Assembly: GCF_003201655.1 (NCBI RefSeq)
Contig: NZ_QJJU01000002.1
Coordinates: forward strand, 310,001-374,000
Direction: 5' to 3'
DNA from: Mycolicibacterium moriokaense
GTDB lineage: Bacteria; Actinomycetota; Actinomycetes; Mycobacteriales; Mycobacteriaceae
Length of the DNA stretch: 64,000 bases
Position numbers and translations under genes: made by a program. The notes below the pieces were generated by a model, which did no database searches, had not been told where the DNA came from, and saw only the letters and a list, made by a program, of their open reading frames with translations. Below are positions 6,733 to 16,417 of the stretch, in pieces; the stretch's first letter is position 1, and the number at the start of each line of letters is the position of its first letter.

Positions 6733-9633
6733 CTACGCTTGCGCAGGCAGCGCCACCGTGTCCTCGTCATCCTTCGGAGCGCGTGGGGGCTGCGGCGGCA
6801 GGAAGTGATTGTCGCCGCGGGGGTAGACGACCTGTGGCCACCAGAACCATCGACCCAACATCGTCGCGATCGACGGCATCAGCAGCGAGCGCACGATGAA
6901 GGTGTCGACCAGTAGTCCGATGGCGATGGTGGAACCCATCTGGGCGAGCACGATCAGCTTGCTGCCCATCATCCCCGCCATGGTGGCCGCGAACACCAGA
7001 CCGGCCGACGTCACCACACCACCCGTCCCGGCCATCGAGCGGATGATGCCGGTCTTCAATCCGGCATGAATCTCGTCTCTGAACCGGGAGACGAGCAGCA
7101 GGTTGTAGTCCGAACCCACCGCCAACAGGATGATCACCGACATCAGCATGACGAGCCATTGCACCTGGACGCCGAACAGGTCCTGCCAGATCAGTACCGA
7201 GATGCCGAAGGACGCGGCGATCGAGCTGGCCGCCGTGCCGACGATGACCAGTGCGGCCACCGCGCTTCGAGTCAGGATGAGCATGATCATGAAGATCAGC
7301 GTCAGCGACGACACCACGGCGATCATCAGGTCGTAGCGGGCGCCGTCGGACATGTCCTTGTAGGTTGCCGCGACCCCGCCCAGGTAGATCTTGGCGTCCG
7401 AGAGCGAGGTCATCTTCAGGGCCTCCTGCGCGGCCTTGCGTTCAGAATCGACCCGGGCAATGCCGTCGACCGTTGCGGGATCGCTCTGGTGGGTGATGAA
7501 CATGCGAGCGGACTTGCCGTCCGGCGACAGGAACATCTCGAGACCGCGTTTGAAGTCGGGGTTCTGGAAGGCCTCCGGGGGCAGGTAGAAGAGGTCGTCG
7601 TTCTTGGCCTGGTCGAAGCTCTGCCCCATCGCCAGGGCGGTGTCGTTGGTGGCCTCCATCTGGTCGAGCAGGGCCTTCTGCGAGTTGTACGACGCCAGCG
7701 ACAGGTCCCTGCTGGCCTTCATCGACGCGATCGTTTGTGGAAGGAGTGCGGTCAGCTTCGGAGCGAGGTCGGCCAGCTTGTCGGTGTTGACCTGCACCGC
7801 ACCCGTCTGGTCGGTCACTTCGTCTATCCCGTCGAGGGCGTCAAACAGGGACCGTGCTGCGGCGCACAGGGGGATGTCGTAGCAGTGCGGCTCCCAGTAG
7901 AAGTAGGCGCGCAAGGGACGGAACTGATCATCGAAGTTCGCGATGTTGTCGCGCAGCTTTTCGGTGGTCGCGAGTAGGTCGGCCGACTTGGCTGCCGAGT
8001 CCTGTGTGAGTTTGGTTTGTTCGAGGGAGAGTTGGTACTGCTGCTCAAGGATGTCGATCGAGCGGTTCGTCTCATCGATCGTCCTGAGCTGATCGGCCAA
8101 TTGAGCCCGCTGGAAGGGCAGGTTCATGTTGCTGGTCTGCCCCTGGACGCTCGTCTGGAACGGAATCGAGCTGTGCTGGATGGGGATTCCCAATGGTCTG
8201 GTGATGTTCTGCACCATCGCAATGCCCTCGGTGTGCATGACATTTCGCGCTACCGCGTTGAGGACCAGCATGTCGGCGGGATTGCGCATGTCGTGGTCGG
8301 CATTGACCATCAGAATGTCGGGGTTCATCCGGGCCTGTGAGAAGTGCCGGTCGGCGGCGGCGAAGCCGATGTTGGTCGGGGCGTCCGCGGGCATGTAATA
8401 CCGGTCGTTGTAGGCCGGTTTGTATCCCGGAATGGCCACGACGCCGATCAGCACGACGAACAAGCTCGCCACGAAAATCGGTGCAGGCCAGCGAACCACG
8501 GCAGTGCCGACCCGTCGCCAAAACCGGCTCCGGGGAGGGCGTTTGGACTCGAAGAGCCGGACCCGGCTGCCGAGGAACAGGATGGCAGGCCCCAGCGTGA
8601 CGGCAATCGCCACGACCACGATCATGCCTATCGCGACGGGTGCACCCATGGTGCTGAAGTAGGGCAGCCGCGCGAAACTGAGGCAGTACGTCGCTCCTGC
8701 GATCGTCAGGCCGGAGCCAACGATGACGGGGGCCACGGATTTGAAAGTCGTGTAGTAGGCGGTATCCCGGTCCTCACCCATCCCGCGTGCTTCGCGATAA
8801 CGGCCGAATGTGAAGATCCCGTAGTCGGTGGCCGCCGCGATCGCCAGCATCGTCAGGATGTTCCCCGCGAACGTCGTTAGACCGAACGCGCCATGACTCG
8901 CGAGCACCGACACCACTCCGCGTGCAGTCAGCAATGCGAGAAACGTCAGGAAGAGCTGGATCAACGTCGTCCTGATCGAGCGGTAGACGACCAGCAACAT
9001 GCCCGCGATCCCGATGAGGGTGAACAGGGTGATCTGACCCAGGCTCGCGTTGCCGATGACGTGCAAATCGTTGGTGAGCGCTGCCGGACCTGCCACATAA
9101 GCCTGAACCCCAGGCGGCGCGTTGGTGTCCTCGATGACCTTGCGAACGGCCTGAACGCCTTCGTTCGCCAAAGTTTGGCCCTGCTCGCCCGCGAGGTTCA
9201 GCATCACGTAAGAGGCCTTGCCGTCGGCGCTCTGCGCCCCCGCCGCGGTCAACGTGTCGCCCCAGAAGTCCTGGATGTGCTGGATGTGAGTGGGGTCCTG
9301 CCGCAGCTTGCGGATGATCTCGTCGTAGTAGGTGTGGGCGTCCGGGCCGAGGGGCTGCTGGCCCTCGATGACGACCATCACCGTGCTGTTGGAGTCGAAC
9401 TCCTTGAAGTTGTGGCCCATCAGCTTCATCGCCTGCATCGACGGTGCGTCCTCAGGAGCCATCGGGGCCGCGTGCAGCTCACCGACGACCTCGAGTTGCG
9501 GGGCGATCACGTTCACCACAACGGCGACCGCGATCCAGAACAGGATGATGGGCAGCGCAAGGATGCGAAGGCTATGCGCTATGACGGGCCGCTTCTCGTG
9601 TCTAGTTGCGGTCGGGGTAGCCGTATCGGTCAT
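6733..9633 (-). CDS. MmpL-family RND transporter (MmpL4/MmpL5 type)
   Basis: The 966-residue protein has the RND/MMPL duplication: an N-terminal membrane helix (about 22-45), a large periplasmic loop, a helix bundle, a second long periplasmic region with a coiled-coil stretch, and a second bundle. The proton-relay Asp-Tyr pairs of MmpL proteins appear in both halves as AATDYGIF and VGSDYNLL. These proteins use the proton-motive force to export lipids, siderophores or drugs across the inner membrane. It overlaps mmpS by ATGA at 9630-9633 and is the last gene of a marR-mmpS-mmpL operon, so a locally regulated efflux or export role is likely. Cargo is unknown. Confidence 0.93.
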   Translation of the reverse strand: MTDTATPTATRHEKRPVIAHSLRILALPIILFWIAVAVVVNVIAPQLEVVGELHAAPMAPEDAPSMQAMKLMGHNFKEFDSNSTVMVVIEGQQPLGPDAHTYYDEIIRKLRQDPTHIQHIQDFWGDTLTAAGAQSADGKASYVMLNLAGEQGQTLANEGVQAVRKVIEDTNAPPGVQAYVAGPAALTNDLHVIGNASLGQITLFTLIGIAGMLLVVYRSIRTTLIQLFLTFLALLTARGVVSVLASHGAFGLTTFAGNILTMLAIAAATDYGIFTFGRYREARGMGEDRDTAYYTTFKSVAPVIVGSGLTIAGATYCLSFARLPYFSTMGAPVAIGMIVVVAIAVTLGPAILFLGSRVRLFESKRPPRSRFWRRVGTAVVRWPAPIFVASLFVVLIGVVAIPGYKPAYNDRYYMPADAPTNIGFAAADRHFSQARMNPDILMVNADHDMRNPADMLVLNAVARNVMHTEGIAMVQNITRPLGIPIQHSSIPFQTSVQGQTSNMNLPFQRAQLADQLRTIDETNRSIDILEQQYQLSLEQTKLTQDSAAKSADLLATTEKLRDNIANFDDQFRPLRAYFYWEPHCYDIPLCAAARSLFDALDGIDEVTDQTGAVQVNTDKLADLAPKLTALLPQTIASMKASRDLSLASYNSQKALLDQMEATNDTALAMGQSFDQAKNDDLFYLPPEAFQNPDFKRGLEMFLSPDGKSARMFITHQSDPATVDGIARVDSERKAAQEALKMTSLSDAKIYLGGVAATYKDMSDGARYDLMIAVVSSLTLIFMIMLILTRSAVAALVIVGTAASSIAASFGISVLIWQDLFGVQVQWLVMLMSVIILLAVGSDYNLLLVSRFRDEIHAGLKTGIIRSMAGTGGVVTSAGLVFAATMAGMMGSKLIVLAQMGSTIAIGLLVDTFIVRSLLMPSIATMLGRWFWWPQVVYPRGDNHFLPPQPPRAPKDDEDTVALPAQA

Positions 9634-10070
9634 GCCGACTTCACTAGGCAGTAGGTCTGGGCGTTGACCCCATTGGCGGATTGCTCCTCACGGACGGTCC
9701 CATTCACGGTGACGCGGCAGCCAATCTGGTCGCCGTCGGTCCGCGCCATGAGGTTGGCGCTGACCGTCGGCAACGTCGTCGACAGGGTCACCGACCAGGG
9801 CAGCGGTGCGGTGATCGAGTGCACGTTCGCGTCCGGGTCGAAATAACTGATCTGGGCTGTGGTTCCAGGTGAGCCGTAGACGTCGTAGACCATGACCTTC
9901 GGGTTGAACTGCACGATCTCGATACCGGCACCCGCACCTGCATTGAGGTTCGCCGAGCCGAATTGCTTGTGCAGACGCGAGACGACCAGACCTGAAATCG
10001 CCAGCACGACAATCAAGACCAACGGGATCCACACCTTCTTCAGCGCGCGACCTACCGGAATAGCCTTCAT
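9630..10070 (-). CDS. MmpS-family accessory membrane protein
   Basis: The 146-residue protein has one membrane helix near residues 12-32, with positive residues on its cytoplasmic side, and then an extracytoplasmic beta-sandwich domain with the MmpS pattern VVYDVYGSPGTTAQISYFD. Two cysteines (ICRVTV-type GCRV and TYCLV near the end) could form a disulfide. MmpS proteins assist the partner MmpL in export. Four-base overlaps with both the upstream marR (10067-10070) and the downstream mmpL show tight translational coupling and a fixed stoichiometry with the pump. Confidence 0.92.
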   Translation of the reverse strand: MKAIPVGRALKKVWIPLVLIVVLAISGLVVSRLHKQFGSANLNAGAGAGIEIVQFNPKVMVYDVYGSPGTTAQISYFDPDANVHSITAPLPWSVTLSTTLPTVSANLMARTDGDQIGCRVTVNGTVREEQSANGVNAQTYCLVKSA

Positions 10071-10582
10071 CCGAACACCTTTCGTGTGGCGATCGACTCG
10101 GCCGGCTCCGCCGAATCACTTTGTCCCGGACAATCGGCATTCGCGACAAGTCGATGGAGAGTCGGAAGTGCGACGCGCGCAGCGAGCCACAACGCAGACT
10201 CCTCCTCCGGCGTAAGCGTCGCCATCAACGCCTTCAGGCGATCCCGGCGCATCCGCTTCCGGTCGTTGAGCAACGCTTGACCGTGCTCGGTGATGCCGAT
10301 GAGGGCCGCGCGCCCGTCGTCGGGGTCTGCAAGCCTGGCCACCAGGTCCAGTCGCTCGAGCCGCTGGATCAGCTGCGTCATCGACGGCTGGCTGACACCT
10401 TCCCTTGCGGCCAGTGTCGTAAGCCGAACCGGCCCTTCCCTGCAGACCCTGTTCAACACGAACGCCGCGGACGCGCTCAACTCTGCGCGATCGCTCAGGA
10501 ACCGCGCCGTGAGGTCCATTGCTTGATCGAGAAGCTCACCGATGCAGTCGCCGGCGTCGTCGTCAGTCGGCTGCGTACCCAC
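10067..10582 (-). CDS. MarR-family transcriptional regulator of the mmpS-mmpL operon
   Basis: This 171-residue protein has the winged-helix MarR core: a helix-turn-helix around LTTLAAREGVSQPSMTQLIQRLERL and the wing with the conserved DPDDGRAALIGIT. MarR proteins usually repress efflux genes and release DNA when a ligand binds. The start chosen is GTG 10582. The gene heads the operon, so autoregulation together with mmpS-mmpL is expected. This differs from the M. tuberculosis mmpS5-mmpL5 locus, whose regulator Rv0678 is divergently transcribed. CTATAT-type half-sites lie directly upstream. Confidence 0.88.
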   Translation of the reverse strand: MGTQPTDDDAGDCIGELLDQAMDLTARFLSDRAELSASAAFVLNRVCREGPVRLTTLAAREGVSQPSMTQLIQRLERLDLVARLADPDDGRAALIGITEHGQALLNDRKRMRRDRLKALMATLTPEEESALWLAARVALPTLHRLVANADCPGQSDSAEPAESIATRKVFG

Positions 10583-10589
10583 CTCGTAT

Positions 10590-10611
10590 CTATATCATGC
10601 CACCTATATAG
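10590..10611. promoter_or_regulatory. Possible MarR operator / promoter of marR-mmpS-mmpL
   Basis: Immediately upstream of marR there is CTATAT at 10590-10595 and the self-complementary octamer CTATATAG at 10604-10611, in an otherwise GC-rich context. A related CTATATAT lies at 10863-10870, near the start of the divergent PLP-enzyme gene. AT-rich palindromes of this sort are typical MarR targets and could also hold the -10 box. The assignment rests on position and symmetry only. Confidence 0.35.
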
Positions 10612-10946
10612 CGGCAATCCGGACACGCGTTTTGCCACTTCACAGCGATATCACAGCAATGCCTGGTGGCGGCGCGCCATCGGGTGTACTCGCCCTCAGC
10701 CCGCGCCACAACTCCCGTCACACTCAACCACCGTCCCTCACGCAGTGCATGAATCGACACCAAAGCAACTGTTACACAGTCAATTCCTGCATCTCGACCG
10801 GCACGCGAGGCGGGTCCTCCTCGATCGAGCGCGCAGTTCAGAAACTCAAATCCAATGAAGAACTATATATGTTCGACTATGCACCGCCGAAGGTCCGACG
10901 GGCTCCGTCAACCGTGTCCATTCCGATGCACGCGTAGGTTCGGTTG
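10612..10946. other. Divergent intergenic region between marR and the PLP-enzyme gene
   Basis: About 335 bp with no convincing gene. It is less GC-rich than its neighbours, holds the second CTATATAT element at 10863-10870, and should contain the promoter for the rightward PLP-enzyme gene. I see no RNA gene or repeat in it. Confidence 0.5.
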
Positions 10947-12320
10947 ATGCCCGACCGCACCGCTGGCCTCCGCGCTGCCGCAGAGCACGCCCAGGCGTTT
11001 CTCGCGACGCTCGACGATCGACCCGTGGCTGCCGGCGCCGACGCGACGGCCGTCCGCAAAACCCTCGGCGGGCCGCTGCCCGAGTTCGGTGACGACCCGG
11101 CCACGGTGATCGACGCGCTCGCCGCGGGCGCAGAACCCGGCCTCGTCGCGACCGCTGGCCCGCGCCACTTCGGCTTCGTCATCGGTGGGGCGCTGCCCGC
11201 CGCGCTCGCCGCCGACTGGCTGGTGTCGGCATGGGACCAGAACGCCGCCTTTCATTCCCTCTCCCCCGCGGCGGCCGCCATCGAGGAGATCGCGTCGGCC
11301 TGGACGCTCGAGTTGCTCGGCTTGCCGGACACGGCGAGCGTCGGCTTCGTCACCGGGGGCCAAGGCGCCAACACCACGTGTCTGGCCGCCGCGCGGCATG
11401 CCGTCTTGGCGCGTGCGGGCTGGGATGTGGAGCGCGACGGGCTGATTGGCGCACCGGCGGTCCGCATCCTATGCGGTGAACAGGCCCACGCCACGATCTA
11501 TACGTCGCTGCGGCTGCTCGGCCTTGGCTCGGAGACGGCGATCCGGATACCCGCCGACGACCAGGGTCGGATGGACCCTGATGAGCTCGCAAAGGCATTG
11601 GCCGGCAACGACGGACCGACGATCGTGTGTGCGCAGGCAGGCAATGTCGCCACTGGCGCGTTCGACGCCTTCGGCCCGATCGCCGACGCGTGCAGGGAAC
11701 ACGGCGCCTGGCTGCACGTCGACGGGGCGTTCGGCCTGTGGGCCGCCGCCGCACCGGCCACCCGTCACCTGACCGCAGGCGTCGAGCGGGCGGACTCGTG
11801 GGCCGTCGACGCCCACAAATGGCTCAACGTGCCCTACGACGGCGCGATGGCCATCGTCGCCGACCCGGATCCTCACCTGGCTGCGATGAGCTTGGCCGGC
11901 CCCTATCTCGTGGCCGATCCCGGGCAGCGCGATGGCACGAACTACGTGCCGGAGAGTTCGCGGCGTGCCAGGGCGGTTCCGATCTACGCGGCAATCCGCT
12001 CACTCGGACGCGCGGGGGTGGCGGAGATGATCGAACGCAACTGCGCACAGGCGCGGCGAATGGCCAAGCAGCTGGCCGATATTCGCGGCGCGGCGGTGCT
12101 CAACGATGTCGTCCTCAATCAGGTGTTGGTGCGCCTACCCGGTGGCGACGACGCCAACCGCACCGCCGTTGCCGCGATTCAGCGTGACGGAACGTGCTGG
12201 CTGGGCGGAACCACATGGAACGGCGAGTACGTCGTACGGGTGTCGATCTCGAACTGGGCGACGACGGATGCGGACATCGATCGCTCAGCCGCCGCAATCG
12301 CCGCAGTGGTCACGTCGTAG
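10947..12320 (+). CDS. Group II PLP-dependent decarboxylase-like enzyme
   Basis: The 457-residue protein has the glutamate/aromatic amino acid decarboxylase-type fold type I motifs: FVTGGQGANT near 134-143 for the phosphate of PLP, a stacking histidine H181, HVDGAFG with D259 for the pyridine nitrogen, and the Schiff-base lysine K291 in DAHKWLNVPYDG. Members decarboxylate amino acids or act as related lyases and aminotransferases. The substrate is not clear. ATG 10947 is preferred over the TTG three bases upstream. It is alone on its strand and is followed after 7 bp by the first copy of the 36-bp direct repeat. Confidence 0.82.
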   Translation: MPDRTAGLRAAAEHAQAFLATLDDRPVAAGADATAVRKTLGGPLPEFGDDPATVIDALAAGAEPGLVATAGPRHFGFVIGGALPAALAADWLVSAWDQNAAFHSLSPAAAAIEEIASAWTLELLGLPDTASVGFVTGGQGANTTCLAAARHAVLARAGWDVERDGLIGAPAVRILCGEQAHATIYTSLRLLGLGSETAIRIPADDQGRMDPDELAKALAGNDGPTIVCAQAGNVATGAFDAFGPIADACREHGAWLHVDGAFGLWAAAAPATRHLTAGVERADSWAVDAHKWLNVPYDGAMAIVADPDPHLAAMSLAGPYLVADPGQRDGTNYVPESSRRARAVPIYAAIRSLGRAGVAEMIERNCAQARRMAKQLADIRGAAVLNDVVLNQVLVRLPGGDDANRTAVAAIQRDGTCWLGGTTWNGEYVVRVSISNWATTDADIDRSAAAIAAVVTS

Positions 12321-12327
12321 CCAGCTC

Positions 12328-12363
12328 CGCGCAGCGGAACCGATCGCGATACTCGCCGGGCCC
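12328..12363. repeat. 36-bp direct repeat, copy 1 (AraC C-terminal coding sequence)
   Basis: This block, beginning CGCGCAGCGG and ending CGCCGGGCCC, is identical to 17209-17244. Read on the minus strand it codes GPGEYRDRFRCA, the typical C-terminal end of AraC-family regulators. The two copies stand in the same orientation and bracket the lipoprotein/ABC operon almost exactly. No AraC gene is present at this copy, only the repeat. Confidence 0.85.
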
Positions 12364-12369
12364 CGAACT

Positions 12370-15030
12370 TCACAGCTCGCGCAAAACGCTCACCTTCGGT
12401 CGGCGTGTCATCATCACCGCTGCACCGTTGGCAATGGCAAGTGCGCCAACGGTGACCGAGACGAGCACCGCCAAGTACGGCCACGGGATGGCGATGGTCG
12501 ACGGTGGCGGATCGAATACTCCGGTGAGCACCTTGACCACCATGATCGACAATGCCGCGCCGATGACAGCGCCTGCGATCAGGCCGAGCACGGTGAGAAC
12601 GCCGGCCTCACTGCCAATGACAGCGCGCATGTGTCGCGATTTCGCCCCCAGAGCAGTGAAGATGGCAAGTGTGCGGCGGCGTTCTGCCAACCCAAGCGCG
12701 AGCACCAGCCCGCCCGCCGCGATGGCGAGCGCCAGCGCATACGACAACTCCACCCGCGTCAGCCCATTGAGGTCGACGGACGTGAGACTGGATCCGACTT
12801 GCCCACGAACGGTCGCGATGTCAGTGACCGTCGCTGACGTGCCCACCAGTTCGGCGATGCGCGCGGCCACCGCTGTGGTGTTGGCACCGCCGGTGTCTAT
12901 CAGGAAGGTGCCGACGGCATCCGATCCTGTTTGACGGGCAACGTAGCCGGCGTTCGCGACGAAGAAGGAATCCCTCGGCGCAGTGGGAAATTCGTTGACG
13001 ATTCCCACGTAATGAAACACGACCTTCTTTTGCTGACCGGTGTTGGCGTCGGTCAGCCGCAGCGTGATCGGGTCACCGATGTGCAGCTGGTAAGCATTGG
13101 CAGTTTCTGCTGCGACAAGGACCGAATCAGGTCGGTTAGCAAGGGTTTTCATAAATCCGATTGCCGTATCGCCATGAAAATAGGCATCCTGCAGTCCGGT
13201 CGCCCGAGAAATGGTGGCGGGATACACTCCATAGAAGTCCTGCAGCTCGGCGCCGACATAGGCGAAACGGTGTTGCAGCGGTTCTACCCCCTTCACTCCG
13301 GGAATACCGGCGAGACGTGCCGTTTCCGTCGGCGCGATCACCGCAGACGGACCGAAGGTGACGGCCACGTCGGCACCGGCGGTGAGAAGCGCATCGACCT
13401 CGGCCTGCTGGCGGTATGTGGCGTTGAATGTCGCGGTCGAGATGGCGAATCCGATCGCCAACGCCAGCACCACGATCGCCCGGACGAGGGGGCGGCGCTG
13501 CCGCGAGATGCTGTTGGCAATCGTCCCCGCAAGGCTGCCGGCGACCGGGCGCACCAACTGGCGCAGAACGCCGCGGCCGCGCCCAAGCAGCAGGTCGGCA
13601 ACCCGCCATGTCAGGAGGGCCGCACCGATCCACAGCAGTCCAGGGCCGGCGAAGGCCCAGTAGGACACCGAGATTGTCGGTGTTCCCTCCGGGGCGATGA
13701 CGAGCTGATAGCCATTGCGGCTCGTCACCGCGTAAACCAGTCCGGCGAGAAGGAGCGCCACGACGTCAAGCCCGTACCGGGCCCAGCCGGGCAGTCGCTG
13801 GGCAACCACGTCTGCACGCGCCGACATAACAGTGCGGTCCCGCAAGTCGCGGCGAGCGGGCCAGAGGACAGTGAGCCCAGCGATGGCCAGGCCAACGGCG
13901 GCAGATGCCGCGGCCCAGCCGATCGAGGCGGCCGGTGTAGTGCCGAAACTCGCCGCGCCGAACGCGTAGCGGCCGACCACGGCGGCGCCCACCAGACCGA
14001 GCAGGGCACCGCCGCCGCCGATCACCACAGCTTCGCCGGCAGCAAGCATCAGCAGTTGACGCGGCGACGCGCCACGGGCACGGACCAACGCCTGCTCCGC
14101 GCGGCGACGGCCTGCACCCGCCGTGGTGACAATCGCCGTCAGCGCCGCCGCCAGCGCGGCGCCCGGGACGCCGAGAAAGACGAACAGCACTTGCGCGTAC
14201 GCGGAATCGCTGCGAGCGGCGCCCAGCGCCGCCCCCAGGTTGTCTCCGACCAACACGCCACCAGCGCTTCGCGCCTCAAGGTTGCGGGCGGCGGCGGTTG
14301 CTTCGGTGTAGGCAGCCGCCGGATCCGCGGGCAGGGCGTGGTCCCGCACGGCGTGGATTTGCACGGACACCAGATCTGGGCGCAGGCGAACGAGCGGATC
14401 GAACAGCTGGTGCCATTGCGTGTCAGGCAGCAGCAGAACGTTGTCGGGTGGCGCTTGTGGCTGCGCGCCGGGCGGCGCCCCGACGGTTTGAAACAGTGAA
14501 TTGGCCTGCGGGAGATCGACGATGCCGTCGACTCGGATGTTCGCGGATGCCAAGCCGGTGCGGTTGACGGTGATCGTATCCCCTGGCGCGGCGTGCAAGT
14601 TGGCCGCGGTTTGCTGGGCTAGAAGCGCCCCGGTGGGAGCGCCCACGAGCGTACGGATTTCACCGGGGAACAACATCCGATAGTTGTCAGGCAAGCCAAG
14701 AATCGTTGCAGTACTGGTGGTTTGGGTGCTTGCCCCAGTGACCGCACCGAGCGAATCGACCCGCGCGAATTCGACGGGGCCAGCGGCCCGGGTCCCCGGG
14801 TCGGTCTCAACGAGGCGACCGATGTCGGCCGGGTTCGCTTGCGCCTGCACTTGAACCTGCCAGTCGACGGCAACGCTGCGCAGCGCGCGGTTGGTCATGG
14901 TGGCCTTGGACTGGGCCAGGAATGACCCGAGGGACGCCAGCAGCGCCACCGCGATCGCGATTCCCGCTACGGCGGCGAGCAGACGTGCGGGACGCCGCCG
15001 AACCAAGCCAACGAGCCACAACCTGATCAT
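12370..15030 (-). CDS. FtsX/MacB-type ABC transporter permease
   Basis: The 886-residue protein begins with a membrane helix (about 15-40), followed by a large extracytoplasmic domain. Three helices near 290-430, a second region with four helices, another extracytoplasmic domain and three C-terminal helices follow. This is the duplicated FtsX/MacB permease layout, in which the ATPase works mechanically rather than by classical import. The start is ATG 15030, which overlaps the upstream ATPase stop as ATGA (15027-15030). The further upstream open frame is discarded. Together with two ATPases and a lipoprotein it probably extracts or delivers an envelope substrate. Confidence 0.88.
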   Translation of the reverse strand: MIRLWLVGLVRRRPARLLAAVAGIAIAVALLASLGSFLAQSKATMTNRALRSVAVDWQVQVQAQANPADIGRLVETDPGTRAAGPVEFARVDSLGAVTGASTQTTSTATILGLPDNYRMLFPGEIRTLVGAPTGALLAQQTAANLHAAPGDTITVNRTGLASANIRVDGIVDLPQANSLFQTVGAPPGAQPQAPPDNVLLLPDTQWHQLFDPLVRLRPDLVSVQIHAVRDHALPADPAAAYTEATAAARNLEARSAGGVLVGDNLGAALGAARSDSAYAQVLFVFLGVPGAALAAALTAIVTTAGAGRRRAEQALVRARGASPRQLLMLAAGEAVVIGGGGALLGLVGAAVVGRYAFGAASFGTTPAASIGWAAASAAVGLAIAGLTVLWPARRDLRDRTVMSARADVVAQRLPGWARYGLDVVALLLAGLVYAVTSRNGYQLVIAPEGTPTISVSYWAFAGPGLLWIGAALLTWRVADLLLGRGRGVLRQLVRPVAGSLAGTIANSISRQRRPLVRAIVVLALAIGFAISTATFNATYRQQAEVDALLTAGADVAVTFGPSAVIAPTETARLAGIPGVKGVEPLQHRFAYVGAELQDFYGVYPATISRATGLQDAYFHGDTAIGFMKTLANRPDSVLVAAETANAYQLHIGDPITLRLTDANTGQQKKVVFHYVGIVNEFPTAPRDSFFVANAGYVARQTGSDAVGTFLIDTGGANTTAVAARIAELVGTSATVTDIATVRGQVGSSLTSVDLNGLTRVELSYALALAIAAGGLVLALGLAERRRTLAIFTALGAKSRHMRAVIGSEAGVLTVLGLIAGAVIGAALSIMVVKVLTGVFDPPPSTIAIPWPYLAVLVSVTVGALAIANGAAVMMTRRPKVSVLREL

Positions 15031-15734
15031 TTCTCCGCCTGACCCGCGCCTGCGTAGAGCCGGCCATCGCGCATCGTCCATTCATGCGGCAGTCGTCGCG
15101 CGATCAACGGATCGTGGGTCGCCACCACGAGCGCGGCACCGGCTTCGTCACTGGCCTGCAACAGCACGTCGATGACGAAGTCGGCGGCTGCATGGTTGAG
15201 CTGGCCGGTGGGTTCGTCCGCGAGGATCAGCAGCGGGTTCGGGGCCAACGCGCGAGCGATGGCAACCCGCTGGGCCTCACCGCCCGAAATCTCCTGGGGC
15301 AGCTTGTTAGCCAAGCCGTCGATACCGAGCTTCTCCGCGGTCGCGATGGCACGACTCCTCGCCGACGACTCGGTTACTCCGGCGAAAAGCATAGGAAGAG
15401 CGATGTTTTCGACAACATTGAGCGATGGAATGAGGCTTGCACCCTGGAACACAACGCCGACCGTCGACTGCTCAGTCCACGCCGGCCGACGGATTCTTCC
15501 GGAGGTCGGAGCGTCCAAACCGGCCATCAGGTACAACAGCGTCGATTTGCCCGATCCCGATGGCCCGGTCAGAGCGACTCGTTGGCCCCTCGCCAGCACC
15601 CAGCTCGCATCGCGCACTGCGGTGACTTGTGGACCAGTCGCGCCATAGGTGCGCGTTACGCGATGGCCGATCAGCAATGGGTAGTCGGTTGGCAATGTCG
15701 ATGTGGAATCGGCCGTGCCACGTAGGCGAGTCAC
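15027..15734 (-). CDS. ABC transporter ATP-binding protein (LolD/MacB-like), second of two
   Basis: 235 residues with Walker A GPSGSGKST at 57-65, the signature ISGGEAQRV, Walker B LLILADEPTG and the switch histidine in VATHDP. The sequence type is that of the LolD/MacB/FtsE group that pairs with FtsX-like permeases. GTG/ATG-type overlaps at both ends (15731-15734 with the first ATPase, 15027-15030 with the permease) place it in the four-gene export operon. Two different ATPases beside one duplicated permease suggest a heterodimeric motor. Confidence 0.92.
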   Translation of the reverse strand: MTRLRGTADSTSTLPTDYPLLIGHRVTRTYGATGPQVTAVRDASWVLARGQRVALTGPSGSGKSTLLYLMAGLDAPTSGRIRRPAWTEQSTVGVVFQGASLIPSLNVVENIALPMLFAGVTESSARSRAIATAEKLGIDGLANKLPQEISGGEAQRVAIARALAPNPLLILADEPTGQLNHAAADFVIDVLLQASDEAGAALVVATHDPLIARRLPHEWTMRDGRLYAGAGQAEK

Positions 15735-16417
15735 TCGACTCGCCCGTCCAATAGGTGGATGACTCGGTCGGCTGCGGCGGCCACCGCGGCGCTATGACTC
15801 GCGACGACGATCGCCGCCCCGGCGCGCGCCCGCTCGTTCAGTAGGCCGAGTACTGCGCGTTCGGCGCCGCTATCAAGCTCACCGGTAGGTTCGTCAGCCA
15901 ATACCACGAGTGGATCGTTGGCGACGGCGACCGCCAGGCCTGCACGTGCGAGCTCCCCACCGGAGAGCTGATCGGGATATACACGGGCGCGGTGATCAAT
16001 CCCCAACCGATCGAGGATCTCCATCACCGGCCGCCGATCCCCGCGGAGCATGCGTTGTGTCAGCGTGACATTCTGGGCGACAGTCAAGTGCGGCAGCATG
16101 TTTGCGGTCTGGAACATAAGCCCGACATTCTGGGCGCGCATCCGGGCCTGAACGGGCTCGGGCTGGTGGCTCAGCCGTTGGCCGTTAATGCGTACCATGC
16201 CGCCGTCAGGATTATCCATCCCAGCCAGGCAAGCCAGCAGGGTGGACTTCCCCGAACCGGATGGGCCGGAAACCACTACCAGCTCACCCTTGGCTACGCA
16301 GACTGAAACACCCTGCAGCGCGAGTGTTTCGGCATCGCCCGCCCGAAAGAAGCGGTACAACGACGAGGCTTCGAGGGTCGGATAACGATCGCGTTGCACG
16401 TTCCCGATCGAGGTCAC
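15731..16417 (-). CDS. ABC transporter ATP-binding protein (LolD/MacB-like), first of two
   Basis: The protein has Walker A GPSGSGKST, signature LSGGELARAG, Walker B LVVLADEPTGELD and a switch histidine in ASHSAAV, all typical of an active ABC ATPase. I place the start at GTG 16417, giving 228 residues, because it overlaps the lipoprotein stop as GTGA at 16414-16417, like the other joins in this operon. A longer reading from GTG 16453 would overlap the lipoprotein gene by 40 bp and is less likely. It works with the second ATPase and the FtsX-like permease. Confidence 0.9.
   Translation of the reverse strand: MTSIGNVQRDRYPTLEASSLYRFFRAGDAETLALQGVSVCVAKGELVVVSGPSGSGKSTLLACLAGMDNPDGGMVRINGQRLSHQPEPVQARMRAQNVGLMFQTANMLPHLTVAQNVTLTQRMLRGDRRPVMEILDRLGIDHRARVYPDQLSGGELARAGLAVAVANDPLVVLADEPTGELDSGAERAVLGLLNERARAGAAIVVASHSAAVAAAADRVIHLLDGRVE

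Noticed and set aside
12931..14499. Plus-strand open frame of 522 codons opposite the ABC permease
   Set aside because: The permease frame gives a coherent FtsX-type protein with membrane helices. The plus frame is Arg/Gln-rich without structure.
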